Below, in pieces: positions 1 through 11,556 of a stretch of 64,000 nucleotides of DNA. Made by a program: the position numbers and the translations under genes. Position 1 is the stretch's first letter. The number at the start of each line of letters is the position of its first letter. Below the pieces are notes generated by a model that saw only the letters and a list, made by a program, of their open reading frames with translations, did not search any database and had not been told where the DNA came from. The DNA comes from Sabethes cyaneus (taxonomy: Eukaryota > Arthropoda > Insecta > Diptera > Culicidae). The stretch is taken from contig NC_071354.1 of assembly GCF_943734655.1 (NCBI RefSeq), positions 157,439,142-157,503,141 of the forward strand, read 5' to 3'.

Positions 1-2860
1 TGTACCCAACAAGAAAAAAAATGTCCATATTGTAGAATTTGCATGCAACATATTCAACAACCATCCGTTATCCGTTTTCGACGCTGTTTAAAATGGTGTC
101 AACCTTGACTTATGACTTTTAACAGCCACCTCCTTCCAAAAGTGTCTTGGTTTAAATACAATCTCGGAACTTCGGAATTGTTCACTTAAAATGAAAAAAT
201 AAAAATATTGATAAATATATATTTTAAATTGTCGCATTTCTAGCCTTGTTTACCATTTACGTCTCTTTTTCTCTGGATAAAGTTGAACAATTAGTAAAAG
301 TTTGATCAAGGTTTACGAGCAGCTGCAGCAGCATCGAATTTGTTTTCGCGCAGTTCCATAAATTGCGAGACGAGCGTTGTTTTGGTGCAACTTTTTCAAT
401 TTCGCAGGTGCAAATATTTACTTTTATTTTACCTCTAGACACAAAGCGAACGATGACTGATGCCGAAGCTGTAACCGACTGGTAACCTGTATCCGGTGGT
501 GAGCGAGACGACAATGATGGAAAGTGCTTCGGGGCTTAGCAGATTGGTTCGCCGGAAAATAGAATGCTGTTTTCACTGGTAGTGAAATGCAATTAGTCGT
601 GATGGCTTTGATGTGGGATATTTTAGTTGGGAAAATAACACTAGAGGTGCTTGTGCAGTTCTATGACTTGAAAATTATAACTAGATTGGTAATTAAATGC
701 TTTTAGTTATAGAATATTGATGCACCGTAACATGAATGGAAGTCGTAATTTGAATAGCAAAACCTTTTAACCAATCATCAATATTAACTAACAGGGTCTC
801 AAAACTTTGTTTTTTTTTCTGATAGGTTGATGCTAATAGTTAGCAAACCAAATAAATTTTAACACATTTGCTGTACATTAAACCAAGGTTTTTACTTTTT
901 GGTAGAGAACAAATCAACAGTGAACCTAAAAATAGCAACCAAGATAAACAACAAAATGCTTCATAAAGCGCAAATTTTACTTTTCTTCGTCGCAACAATC
1001 TTTGGGCTTGATTGTTTGCTTCCTGACCCAAAGTTATCGCGGAAATAAATCAAAACCTGCCTCATCCGTACCGTTTGTTTACCTTGCTTTCGGGCACTCA
1101 TCGTTTGCGCATTTTCCATCACATACCTGTGCTGTATTGTATATTGCTGTATGGTATGGTATGGCCTTCCGAAGCAAGCCTCCCAGATCGAAGCAAAAGT
1201 GAATGGAAAACTTTTTCAATTTGGTCTGTACAAAGACAATTTCAAGCGGAAATTGAATTTAAAGGGACAAGGTTCATTGGAAACGGCGATGTTGAGTGAG
1301 TGACATTCGGGGCGCGGTAGGCGTTCCAAAATTTCGTTGAATTATGTTTGAAATCTTATTCGGAAAATTTAAGCCCCGCAAAGCCTGTGGTGGGCATCGC
1401 AAATATGTGGCGAATGTAGAGAGAGGGTTTGCTCCAGTTCACGTGGAAGCTGAGAAACAAAAGCTGGTTATGTGATCTTGAATCATATAGTGTGTAAATA
1501 CAGTATCAGTGCTACGAAGGAGCGAAAGGATGAACAATTGGATATGTTTCCAGTTTAATTTTAAAACTTGGAAACTTTTTACCATGGTGGAATTATTTAA
1601 TCTTGAAAATCTATAGAAGGGAAGAAAGAATAATTGGGTTAGTCTTTCGTTAATTTCAATGTGTTTAAGGTGCACTTGATACTGCGCTCACATACTTCGT
1701 TTGGTCGTGTGGTGTCGGTGTGGAACAACTTTCAATGTTTTCTGAACCGGCTAATTTGGTTTAATGTACATGAAAGTGGTATAATATATCACCCTTAAGA
1801 ATAAATGTATATTGTATCTCTACAGTGTTTGCCAAGATTAACGTTACAACTACGAGTGTATGTTACAATTTGTGCTAAAAATCAATTTTTAATACTTTGA
1901 CATATGTATTTTGAAACAATTCAATGTATCCTGCAGAAATATGACCTACTCAGTCCGCGATTCGTTCCCCCGAATCTCTAGGCAAGTGGCTTAAGCGCCA
2001 CCTCGTTAGAGGGCCACTTGCCAAATGAAGGCTTGCCCGGCCAGAAACTCCGCCTCAGGGCGAGTCAGTTCAATAACTAAGGAGACAAAAAGGCGGACGC
2101 ATGCAATCAAAGGTGCTCAGTCTACGCATTTTCCAATAGCTTTAACCACAGAAACTCGCTAATCCTCAATCCACACACCGACTCGTACGTTTTCCTCACT
2201 GGTCCAAACTCTGGATGACCAGATTACTGGCCAATGTAGGAAATCGGAGTGCGGGGACTGTATTACCAAGCAGTCCACTTGGAGTACCAAAAACAACTCT
2301 AAAATTAACGCGATTCGTGAGACATCTTTGGAATACATAAATTACACCAAATGACCATAAAAATACTTTAGTTTAGGGAAACGCAAACTGGATTTAACAT
2401 TTTATACTAATTTGTACAAACACATTTAACTACATCTAGGATTTTGAGCCACTCTACTCTTTCTGAATTGCGTGGGTGTATTTTTGACCAAAAGCTCCGG
2501 GTTCAGGAATTGGCTAAACTTCATCATCACCTGCTTAGTGTATTTATGGTGTTACTTACGGCGGCCGTTCAAAATTATCTCCATTCACGATGCTGCAAAG
2601 CAGCAGAATGTTGTGCCGCGGGCATCAAGCGCACAAGCTCTGGATGCCGATCCAGATTCCAGCTGCAAATTGGCATATCCACAAAATGGCGCCCTAAACG
2701 CTCAGTAGCATAAGCCGAACAACTGATCAGCGGGCTTTTCTAAGTGGCGAAATTCGGCGGCTGGAAGCGATCCCATAACCAGCCCATAACTTCTCCTAAC
2801 TGCGCTATCTATTCCCTTTTCTACCACGAAACAACACAAGACACACACTCCGATTTCGTT
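1..2860. other. Unassigned AT-rich DNA, no supported gene
   Basis: Only short, unconvincing reading frames occur on either strand. A GC-richer patch at about 1965-2300 contains a hairpin with 10-bp arms (GGCAAGTGGC at 1981-1990 and its complement at 2013-2022). A second GC-richer patch at about 2550-2800 gives no recognisable protein in any frame. Both could be remnants of old mobile elements, but nothing in them identifies a family. Confidence 0.4.
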
Positions 2861-2871
2861 CACTGATCAGT

Positions 2872-3130
2872 TTAAAATGACAAACAAAATGAAAAGCAAA
2901 GGACCTAAATGAGAGCCCTGTGGAACCACGGATGTCATATCTTAACTGAGTCAGATAGGTGTCCATTAAATCAGATAATCTGTAACCTGTTTACCAAGTA
3001 AGATTCCATCCATTTTGGGAGTTTTATCTTAAACACTAAGCGTTTAAGCTTGAATATTATCATATGGATATATACCTTGTTAAATTCTTTTACTAAAATT
3101 AGTATTTCAACGTTATTACCTCTGTCCATA
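2872..3130 (-). pseudogene. CR1-like LINE reverse transcriptase relic
   Basis: Read on the minus strand, about 80 codons of a non-LTR reverse transcriptase survive. They run from a finger/palm stretch with KWMESYLVNR, through a degraded substrate loop, to the box VVPQGSHLGPLLF at about 2890-2930. The GVPQGSHLGPLLF form of this box is typical of CR1-clade (T1/Q-like) elements of mosquitoes. Two in-frame stops lie between the blocks. The relic ends just before the catalytic YADD box would appear, and its upstream side fades into the CA tract. It is a dead, 5'- and 3'-truncated copy. Confidence 0.65.
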
Positions 3131-3252
3131 GTCGCAAGTCCACAAAACACCGTAATTTATTTTCGTATTGCTACACCCGCTGCTGAGATATCAGTGACTT
3201 GTTCGTCTCCGATAATGAAAAAATATAGTCTAACGTATGTTAGGAATCTTAA

Positions 3253-3644
<392 letters not shown>

Positions 3645-3821
3645 GTGGTTGAGCAAGACAGTCAATTTTACGCTTTGCAATTAGATGTGTTTACTTATAT
3701 CATTTATATTTCTCTGCACAGTCTTTAAATTAGGCTCGTACAACAGTCCCTGGCGTTTGCAGCCTTAAATATAAAGTGAGCACCGACCCCACGAGAGCGC
3801 ACGTTTTGGGCTAGAAAAAAC

Positions 3822-3970
3822 AATCGTAGGGGGCCGTTCACTAATTACGTAAGGCCAGATGGTGGAGGGGGGCTCCGCAAAATCTTACAAAATCTTATTT
3901 GAGGGGAAGGGGGGCTTAATCATTTCTTACGTAAGATTTTCAGACCCGTAAAAATTATGAAAAATTCACA
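3822..3970. repeat. Fragment of a dispersed TIR-like repeat
   Basis: The stretch starts with a G-rich terminus, TAGGGGGCCGTTCACTAATT. It carries the palindromic octamer TTACGTAA twice (3845-3852 and 3927-3934) and G-rich runs between them. This resembles the ends of dispersed insect inverted-repeat elements, but I could not find the matching opposite terminus downstream, so this is one end only or a decayed copy. The region from 3970 to about 4440 shows nothing else recognisable. Confidence 0.35.
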
Positions 3971-4439
3971 TTTTTTAATAGCAACTCATGTTACTTGATA
4001 TAAATTTATTTAAATTGATGAGTTAAGTTGTGAAGTGTCGAAATCCTTCATGCTGCAAGGAAATGCGTAGCAACCTGCTGAGTATTTTAGCCTTGCCCAC
4101 TCAGGGAAACAGCAGTCGGCCGACTTGTTCTAGAGCCATCTGGTGTCATCGGTTTATGCTATTATTCCAATATATTTTGTTGTAATTGCCTATCCAAATC
4201 CCGCAAGGCAGCCGCCAAATCCCTTATGACATCACGAGAAACTGTTTAACTGTTTAAAAGTAGCTTATTCAACTAATGTATAGCTGTACCAATGAAACAA
4301 GCGTTTGATAAGCTACTATACAACAAAAATGTTTCTTATGGGATGTATTGTTCTTCTGTTCACAAAGATCTTACTTGCCGCGTGTGCCCAGCGTAGGGTC
4401 AGTATTTTGCTTCAAAGGAAACCGTAAATGGTCACTACA

Positions 4440-4550
4440 GATCAGGATGTCAAATTGAACTCGAAATTAGTTTCAAGTTAGACGTGTATTTGAAATTCAA
4501 CTTAAAATTTTACCTAAAATTGAACTTGGAATTGGATGTGTAATCGGACT
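4440..4550. repeat. Degenerate AACTTGAAATTGG-type minisatellite, block 1
   Basis: Imperfect repetition of short units such as TTGAACTCGAAATTAG and TTGAACTTGGAATTGG. The same unit reappears at 7225-7397, 10601-10670 and 11557-11908. This indicates one formerly continuous array of diverged units of about 12-13 bp that later insertions have split. Confidence 0.6.
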
Positions 4551-5022
4551 TACCGTGACCGCACATAATTGCGATCAGCTCCTAATTCCGATCACTCAAC
4601 CTGTTGTTGAAAAATGACTGCCTTTGGGGCACCATGCACTTCAAAATAAATTAAATTCGACAGGCAGAAGCAAAAAACGCCCTCAAAATGTATTTTCTTA
4701 GCCGAAGTGCTAAGCGCACGATCAAATTTGCTAAGATCATAGCAACGTGCAAACATATTACCTTCTTCGGTATTCTATGATAACTAATAGATACAAGCAT
4801 ATATAATCGTTCTGTATCAAATTTGGTTGAAAAAATGCTGAATTTGCGGAATTTATTCCATTAAAGTAATTGATCGGAATTATGAACATCATTTTTTTTT
4901 CTACTTCTAATTCCGATCACTATATCAAAGTTATAAACTGGCAAAATGCAAGCTAACGAAGTTACTATTTGGATTTTAGGATTGATTGCAACATGATAAC
5001 ATGGTAGGATTATCGAAATTTT

Positions 5023-5040
5023 TGACGTAGGACTACGTCT
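5023..5040. repeat. Palindromic motif TGACGTAGGACTACGTC, copy 1
   Basis: Near-perfect palindrome around GTAGGACTAC, followed by further ACGTCATCTACGTCA repeats. Other copies are at 16606-16624, 23237-23252 and 24494-24513. It lies inside element A. Confidence 0.6.
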
Positions 5041-5322
5041 TACGTCATCTACGTCATAGGTGTCAACCAAAATTTGGAGTTAAGCCACCGTCACGAAAGA
5101 ATGAAAGATTTTGAACGCTAATAGCTCTTCCAATTTCAAACGGATTTTGATCATAAACGATGCAGCAGTTGTATGGCTTTCTTGAAAAGATTGTTTGCCA
5201 ATCGCTAAATAGTGAAAATTAACGAAAGCTTTCAAGCTCAAAATTCTCCATACATTTTCCGTACGATGGTCTTGCTTCCCAGGCACGGACGACCATTACA
5301 CATAACAAGCTTGTGGCTTGTG

Positions 5323-5413
5323 CTGATTAGCATAAGCATAGGCACAAGCATAGGATTCCGCCCGTGTGCTGCTACTCCGTTATTGACCAGGACCGATGAA
5401 AATTACAAAATGA
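5323..5413 (+). repeat. Dispersed segment also present at 11472-11556
   Basis: This roughly 90-bp segment contains AGCATAAGCATAGG repeats followed by a conserved stretch with GCTGCTACTCCG and GACCAGGACCGA. A reverse-complement copy lies at 11472-11556 with high similarity over its whole length. It is a fragment of an unidentified interspersed repeat family. The 154-codon open frame running through it is probably fortuitous. Confidence 0.6.
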
Positions 5414-7224
5414 TGGCTGGAAAAAGCATGACAGCACACTGTTCCTTTTTGTGCAACCTTACCAGGTCCCTGCGTGATGATCAATACAAACGCCGGCCAC
5501 GTCCGAATGCGGGTCCTGGTGGGATGGGAAGGAATGTTAGTCCAATACTTGTTGCTAATAAAGACCAGGGAATCCTCTGCATCTTCACAAGCATCAAGCT
5601 TGTGGCTGCTGCTGATTCAAGACAAAGAAGCAAAATAAACTTGCGTGTTTTTTGCTTACTGCAAAGCACAGTATAGCCTAGGTGCTACATTCTGATTTGG
5701 AATTTTGACCTGTTTTTATACGACAGACTTCGTAGCGTGTAAGAAGACAATTGTGCTACAAATCCTTTGACTCTTTCAGTCGAGATTCGAACATGTGACG
5801 TCTAGCTTCCTGATCAGATGATTCTAGCAAAAATCTTACAGAATTGTTGCTCAAGTTGATATTTCTATCAAACTTTGTAATAAATGTTTCTACCTTTGTC
5901 ACAATTTGGTTATACAGCAAGACAGAATACTGATTTTTGTTACTCATATGGATATAAACTAGATAAAATTATATCATAATTTGATATATTTGTGATATGC
6001 CTTAAGCATATTTTGTTACAATTTTAGTTATTTCAACTGCTAACGAGACCAAGTTTATAACAAAACGCAAAGGAGACTTTGTTATAAAATACTTACTATC
6101 TAGAACTCATCCTGTTATAAATTTGATATATTCATTTGATCGGGTTATTAAACCAGCGGCTGCTGGTCAACTGAAAGGCTCAGTCGTTTTGCTTTTCTAA
6201 CGCTGCAAACAAGCGACAGCGACAGCGCACTTATGAACTATCTTATTAATGCGTGTTCTTTTAATATAACAATAACATATTATTTTGAAGACTTAAGTTT
6301 TCTCCTAGAACTTTGTTAATAGCTGGATGCGTGAGGCAAATTTCTATACTGAAATACTCCGATTATGGCACTGGTAAAAATATTCGTTTTTGATATCACA
6401 AAATAACTCACCTGCCATAAAAACGGTACAGCAAGATAATATTATTATTATATTGTTTGTTTTTTCTCACTTTACGCTACACATATACCAATATGGTGTA
6501 AAAAGTTTTCTTTAATATTCGAGGTTTCTTCGCGAAAACCAGCCTCACGTAGTTCTACACCAACTACGCGGTCATGTCTGGAACACAACCTTTCTGATTT
6601 GATTTTTACTATTATTTATGATCAAAGCTTTATGAAAACGTCGAAGTGACCCAATTTTATTGTAATTGTAACAGTTGAACAAAGATAAAAGAAGAGGAAA
6701 GTTTTATAATCCGCTTGTCGATCTTTTGAGTACACAAATTTTATGAATATTAAGCTAATGGTAATAATGATCATTAACGTAAGCAGAAGATGACTGGTAG
6801 GGGGATTGTCGTCAAACTACATAAAAGCAATACATTTCAGATCCATTTTGTACGAGTTGACAAAAGTATTTTGCTTTAACAGCTCATTATGACGTGATCG
6901 GAATTAGATACACCTGTGATCGGAATTAGAATCACCCCTTATAATTGATGATCGGAATTAGGTGCACTGATGCATCATACTATGATGCATTTTTTTAACT
7001 TTCGGTAAATAATTTAGGTATTTTAGTAATTTTCCATGAAACATAATTGAAAATACTTGCTAAAGACATATACAGTATTAATAAATATCAAAGCTATATT
7101 TTTCAGTAGGGACTCAAAGATGAATCATGCCTTAGGTGATCGGAATTAGGTGCTTTCACGGTACAATCGGCATAAAATAAATAATAAAATAAAATAAAAT
7201 AAATCGGCATAGCATAAAACCAGA

Positions 7225-7397
7225 CGCGAAGTTGAATTTAATTTATAGGACCAATTTAGGACTTATTAGAGCTTAAAGCTTTATTTCAAATTGAATTGGA
7301 AGTAGGACTTGCATGTGGACTTCAAGTTGGCCTTGAAATGGGATGTCAAATTGAACTCGAAATTAGACTCAATTTAGACTCAATTTAGACTTGACAT
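7225..7397. repeat. Degenerate minisatellite, block 2, ending in RTE target site
   Basis: Further diverged units of the AACTTGAAATTGG-type array, including two adjacent copies of GACTCAATTTA. The last 12 bases (TAGACTTGACAT, 7386-7397) are the left target-site duplication of the RTE insertion that follows. Confidence 0.6.
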
Positions 7398-7765
7398 CTC
7401 TCTCAAGCTCCCACCTGGCGCCTCCACGCAGATCTAAGTCAAATGATGACGGTCGATGGCCATACCCGGAAATGCTTCATGTACTTACTGAAGCAGCTAA
7501 GCTACGAGGTGCGAACTAGAGCGCCTGTTCTGCAGGTGAGGGGCGGCTCACACAGCGTCTGTCTCGTAACGGGCGGCAGAATATGAAATGCTGTATCCCA
7601 CAAGCTATACCTAAGATGGCAGACCCATCAGCGGGATGTAGGTATCGCGACCCCGGTGAGGTAGTATACCGAAAACTCAATTACCACGAACAACGAACAA
7701 AGAAATTCAGGACGGAACAATCGGTATAGGACACGGCAAGGGACAAGGAAACGATTAAGGGATAA

Positions 7766-8476
7766 CGATTAGAAACTTGGTTCCGAACTCTCCATGAACC
7801 GGCACGGACTGGCTTGCTTGCTCGAGAGCTGCATCAACTCGGAGTGGAGATCGCTGCTATTCAGGAAGTTCGGTGGCCAAATTCCGGATAAAGGGAGTTC
7901 CGTGCAGTAGACCCTATTGCAGGCACTTCTTTCAAGTACCATATCTACTACAGTAGCGGTAAGAAAGCAGAACATGGAGTCGGTTTCGTAGTGTTGGGAA
8001 AACAAAAGCAACGAGTTATCCCAATCAACTTATACGCACCGACAAATGATAAATCCGATGATGCTAAAGACGAGTTTTATGACAAGCTTGAGAGGACCTA
8101 TGGAGAGTGCCCAAAACACGACATGAAAATCATCATCGGAGATGCAAACGCGCAGATCGGGAGGGAGGAATTCTTCCGTTCAGTTATTGGAAGACATAGC
8201 CTGCATCTGTCGACCAATGATAACGGTCTGAGGCTCATAAATTTTGCCGCGGCCAGAGGGATGGCCATCTGTAGCACCTACTTTCCACGTTTGAATATTC
8301 GGAAACACACCCGGAGGCATCCAAATGGAGACTCTAGCTCTCAGATCGATCATGTCTTGATTGACGGTCGACACTTTTCGGACGTTATCGATGTACGGTC
8401 TTTTCGTGGACCAAATATCGACTCTGACCACTATCTCGTAGTGAGTAAGATTCGCGTTTCAACATCCAGCGGTTAA
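7766..8476 (+). pseudogene. RTE endonuclease domain, disrupted
   Basis: The frame starts right after a TAA at 7763-7765 with no good ATG. It runs through an apurinic-endonuclease-like domain: VEIAAIQEVRWP near the start, YAPTND at about 8034, IIIGDANAQIGREEFFR at about 8130-8178, and the late motifs IDHVLIDGR and DSDHYLV at about 8345-8440. These are catalytic blocks of the exonuclease-endonuclease-phosphatase fold that nicks target DNA. A TAA at about 7888 interrupts the frame. Around 8010 some 25-30 codons expected between the FVVLGKQ and YAPTND motifs are missing, although the frame is kept. The frame ends at 8476, where a shift separates it from the linker and RT. Confidence 0.85.
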
Positions 8477-8680
8477 CGGCAGACGGCGTAGCAGTGGAGT
8501 ACGCCAGGAAGCTTGACCAGCGAATCGCAGAACAGCAGGTAGAAGAAAAAGAAATAAATGGGCTGTGGAGGAACATCCATGGTGCCATCCAAACAGCAGC
8601 GAGAGAGGTGGTAGGCACGACGCGTGCAAGACAGCGTAATAGCTGGTTTGATGCCGAATGCCAGAGAGTGACAGACGAAA
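8458..8680 (+). pseudogene. RTE endonuclease-RT linker, second frame
   Basis: A basic, charged, probably helical segment (FNIQRLTADGVAVEYARKLD and onward, including RNSWFDAECQRV at about 8637-8672) lies in a different frame from the endonuclease. It switches again around 8675-8685 into the frame of the long RT ORF. In intact relatives these three pieces form one polyprotein, so both shifts are lesions. Confidence 0.75.
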
Positions 8681-10568
8681 AGAGGCTAAGAGTCGCATGC
8701 TTACTGCGGCAACGCATCAAAACAGAGAGAGATACAGAGAGACTAGAGCTGCGGAAAAAAGAATCCATCGTCTAAAGAAACGCGAGTACGAGGAGCACGT
8801 GCTCGCCGGCGCAGAGGAGCGATACGCCAGCAACGACACACGGAGTTTCTATAAAACGGTGAGATGCAGGAATTTTGCCATGCTTGTGATGTGCAATGAT
8901 AGTGCTGGCAACCTGCTTACCGACAAAACGGCGGTAGCAGCCAAGTGGAAGGAGCACTTTCAGACACTATTGAATGGAGAGGTAAATGCGGAGATCAGCA
9001 GGGACAGGATAGAAATTGTAAGCGATGGTCAAGCTGTGGAGCCACCAACACAGGAGGAGGTTAAGAAGGCAATCAGCGAGCTGAAAAACGGTAAGGCTGC
9101 TGGGAAGGACGGTATCCCGGCTGAACTTCTAAAAGCGGGGAGCGAGCGGCTGTACGAAGCAATCCACCGGATCATTGTCAGGATCTGGAAGGAAGAACAA
9201 ATGCCGGAGGAGTGGTTGGATGGCCTCATTGGCCCAATTTTCAAAAAGGGACATCGAATGGAGTGTAAAAACTATCGAGGAATTACATTGCTCAATTCTG
9301 CCTACAAGGTGCTTTCCCGTGTCCTGTTCTGCAGACTGAGACCGTTAGCGGAGTCCTTCGTCGGCGAGTACCAAGCAGGTTTTCATGAGGGTCGCTCAAC
9401 GACGGATCAGATGTTTACCCTGCGCCAGTTGCTAGACAAGTTCCGGGAGTTCAACTTGCAGACACACCATCTGTTTGTGGACTTTAAAGCGGCGTACGAT
9501 TCAGTTAAACGAAATGAGCTGTGGCAGATAATGCTAGAACATGGTTTTCCGACGAAACTAGTTACGCTGATTCGTGCGACGCTGGACGGGTCCAAATCAT
9601 GCGTTAGAATAGCGGGTGAGACCTCAGCTGCTTTCGTGACGTTGGATGGACTGAAGCAAGGGGATGCACTCTCTAACCTGCTATTCAACATTGCCTTGGA
9701 AGGTGCATTACGAAGAGCAAACGTGGAAAGGAATGGAACTATCATCACGAAATCTCACATGCTTCTTGGTTTTGCGGATGACGTCGATATCATCGGAATC
9801 AACCGTAGAGCAGTGGAAGAGGCCTTCAGGTCCTTTAAAAGGGAAGCTGCGAGATTGGGACTTATCATTAATACCGCCAAAACGAAGTACATGGTTACTG
9901 GTAGGGAACGTGGGAGCTCAAGTGGTGTTGGTGCCGAGGTGGAGTTAGATGGGGAACGATATGAAGTAGTGGAGGAATTTATATACCTTGGTACACTCGT
10001 GACATGTGACAACGATGTAAGCCGCGAAGTGAAACGACGAGTTGCAGCCGCGAATCGGGCTTTCTACGGATTACGTAGCCAGCTGAAGTCCCGTAGTTTG
10101 CAAATTCGCACAAAACTGGCGTTCTACAGAACACTAATCCTCCCGGTGGCCCTTTACGGACACGAATCATGGACGCTAAAGGAAGCTGATCGGCGAGTGC
10201 TTGGGGTTTTTGAGCGTAAAATTCTGCGATCTATACTAGGTGGCAAAATGGAAAATGGAGTGTGGCGCAGACGCATGAATCACGAGCTGTACCAAGTATA
10301 CAAATATGCTGATATAGTGAAGGTAGTGCAATGTGGCAGGCTGCGGTGGGCTGGACACGTGGCCAGAATGCCCGACGATAGAGTCGCCAAAACTATTTTC
10401 AGCAGAGAACCAGGAAGAGGCCGTAGACTCCGAGGCAGACCCCGCACCCGGTGGGTGTGTGCTGTCGAAGACGATGCACGTTCAGCTGGTGTTCGTGGGG
10501 ATTGGAGAACGGCAGCCCAGGACCGACGGTACTGGAGGACCATAATTCGTTCGGCGGAGGATTGGTAA
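8658..10568 (+). CDS. RTE reverse transcriptase ORF (636 codons, intact RT)
   Basis: The longest open frame in the window apart from microsatellite artefacts. Authentic sequence begins at about 8680 with the basic linker. The RT core runs from about 9050 (ELKNGKAAGKDGIPAELLK) through the finger motif KNYRGITLLN, QAGFHEGRSTTDQ, the first catalytic block HLFVDFKAAYDS, the substrate box LDGLKQGDALSNLLFN and the catalytic box FADDVDIIG at 9771-9797. A C-terminal region typical of RTE relatives follows, with LPVALYGHESWTL, WRRRMNHELY and RLRWAGHVARMPDD. The FADD form replaces the usual YADD; the two aspartates remain. The stop at 10566-10568 lies about 30 bases before the AAGTAAG tail. The RT could be catalytically intact, but the element lacks a continuous endonuclease. 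Confidence 0.9.
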   Translation: MPESDRRKEAKSRMLTAATHQNRERYRETRAAEKRIHRLKKREYEEHVLAGAEERYASNDTRSFYKTVRCRNFAMLVMCNDSAGNLLTDKTAVAAKWKEHFQTLLNGEVNAEISRDRIEIVSDGQAVEPPTQEEVKKAISELKNGKAAGKDGIPAELLKAGSERLYEAIHRIIVRIWKEEQMPEEWLDGLIGPIFKKGHRMECKNYRGITLLNSAYKVLSRVLFCRLRPLAESFVGEYQAGFHEGRSTTDQMFTLRQLLDKFREFNLQTHHLFVDFKAAYDSVKRNELWQIMLEHGFPTKLVTLIRATLDGSKSCVRIAGETSAAFVTLDGLKQGDALSNLLFNIALEGALRRANVERNGTIITKSHMLLGFADDVDIIGINRRAVEEAFRSFKREAARLGLIINTAKTKYMVTGRERGSSSGVGAEVELDGERYEVVEEFIYLGTLVTCDNDVSREVKRRVAAANRAFYGLRSQLKSRSLQIRTKLAFYRTLILPVALYGHESWTLKEADRRVLGVFERKILRSILGGKMENGVWRRRMNHELYQVYKYADIVKVVQCGRLRWAGHVARMPDDRVAKTIFSREPGRGRRLRGRPRTRWVCAVEDDARSAGVRGDWRTAAQDRRYWRTIIRSAEDW

Positions 10569-10600
10569 CGGACCGTTGCCACTAAAGTAAAGTAAGTAAG

Positions 10601-10670
10601 TAGACTTGACATTGAACTTAAAATTGTACTTGAAATTTTGCTTAACAGTTGAACTACGAATTGGACAGGA
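10601..10670. repeat. Right target duplication and minisatellite, block 3
   Basis: It begins with TAGACTTGACAT (10601-10612), the right-hand target-site duplication of RTE-1. It continues with diverged units (TTGAACTTAAAATTG, ACTTGAAATTTTG, TTGAACTACGAATTGG) of the minisatellite seen before the insertion. Confidence 0.65.
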
Positions 10671-11471
10671 AGTTTCGAACATTTCCGTGAATAGGGTTGT
10701 AGTTGCAAGTGCTCTGACAAAAATCAAGTTTTTTCAGTGAAATTCAGTGCAATGTTGTGTAAAATCAAATGTAATCACGAATAAAGGACGATTGTTATCT
10801 ATTAATAATCAAATACCGTGATTCCCGACGCAAACTGTCCTAGTATTCTAGTGTTTTATGTTGAACAATACAATGCAGCTCACCAAGAAGAATCCGTTGA
10901 TTTGTGTATGTGTAACACAGTCGCTTGAAGCACTGTTTTACACTATCTGTGTTTCATTTCTTATTGGAAAGAATAGGATTTAAAAAACCAAATTCACGAA
11001 ATACGTACTGATCTGACACCAGTATTTAAATCCATTTGGAGCCTGAATTAAGTATTTGGTTTTTTATTTGCGTATTACATAATGCTGTATTAAAGTAGGT
11101 ATATTGGTATAGTTTGTGGTAGTTGCGTGGTATGATCGGGGAAGGAGAGTTTTTGCTTTTATCACCATGTATTCGATATTTTGAGAGATGTCATGTAGTT
11201 TCGGGTGGGCGGTTTTCGAAATCGTTCTCATTGTTTTTGGGTGGTTATCGTTGTCGAGGCATTGAATTCACAATGATATCACAGTCTCACGCGCGTAATT
11301 TAGTGATATTATACTGTTCTTTATACTGATGAATAAACAATGCTTGGTGGCTTTCGCTACCAATATATTTGGTTTATGACAGTAGAGTCAGGAATTCTAA
11401 TAAGTCTCGATTACATGTTAAGACAACACATCGCGTGCCGACATAAAGAAGTAATTCATTTACCGGTATAG
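10671..11471. other. Unassigned AT-rich DNA
   Basis: No convincing reading frame, repeat terminus or RNA gene. It separates two minisatellite blocks whose edges look alike (GAACTACGAATTGGAC at about 10653 and GAACTACGAATTAGAC at about 11561). It may therefore be an insertion into the array, but I could not identify terminal repeats. Confidence 0.3.
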
Positions 11472-11556
11472 ACCATCATTTTGCAATTTTTGTCGGTCCT
11501 GGTCAAACACGGAGTAGCAGCATAAAGGCGGCGTCCTATGCTTATGCTTATGCTTA
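11472..11556 (-). repeat. Reverse copy of the 5.3-kb dispersed segment
   Basis: The reverse complement matches 5323-5413, including the AAGCATAAGCATAGG repeats and GCTGCTACTCCG. Its left edge borders minisatellite block 4. The family is not identified. Confidence 0.6.

Larger units (their letters stand above)
4553..7161. mobile_element. TA-flanked TIR element A (non-autonomous, 2.6 kb)
   Basis: The ends are inverted repeats: the left begins CCGTGACCGCAC and the right, read inward, CCGTGAAAGCAC, each flanked by TA (4551-4552 and 7162-7163). The motif TGATCGGAATTAG occurs in one orientation at about 4587-4598 (left end) and in the other at about 6897, 6915, 6949 and 7138 (right end), a subterminal repeat array. 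No transposase reading frame is visible, so it is presumably mobilised in trans. A TA target suggests a Tc1/mariner-like or similar superfamily, which is inference. The interior holds the dispersed segment at 5323-5413 and a palindromic motif at 5023. Confidence 0.7.
7398..10600 (+). mobile_element. RTE-clade non-LTR retrotransposon, near full length (RTE-1)
   Basis: A 3.2-kb element flanked by perfect 12-bp direct repeats TAGACTTGACAT (7386-7397 and 10601-10612). It contains an untranslated leader, an apurinic endonuclease region, a reverse transcriptase region and a C-terminal domain, and ends in short AAGTAAGTAAG repeats (about 10586-10600). Size, domain order and the short tandem 3' tail in place of poly(A) match the RTE clade. 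The copy inserted into the minisatellite. It is inactive: there is an in-frame stop and a deletion in the endonuclease, and frame changes before the RT. Confidence 0.9.

Noticed and set aside
3822..3970. Complete TIR element beginning TAGGGGGCCGTTCAC
   Set aside because: The matching inverted terminus was not found within the following kilobases, so only a fragment is reported.
5212..5676. 154-codon plus-strand frame inside element A
   Set aside because: No recognised domain, it overlaps a dispersed repeat segment found elsewhere in reverse, and its composition is unlike a conserved protein.
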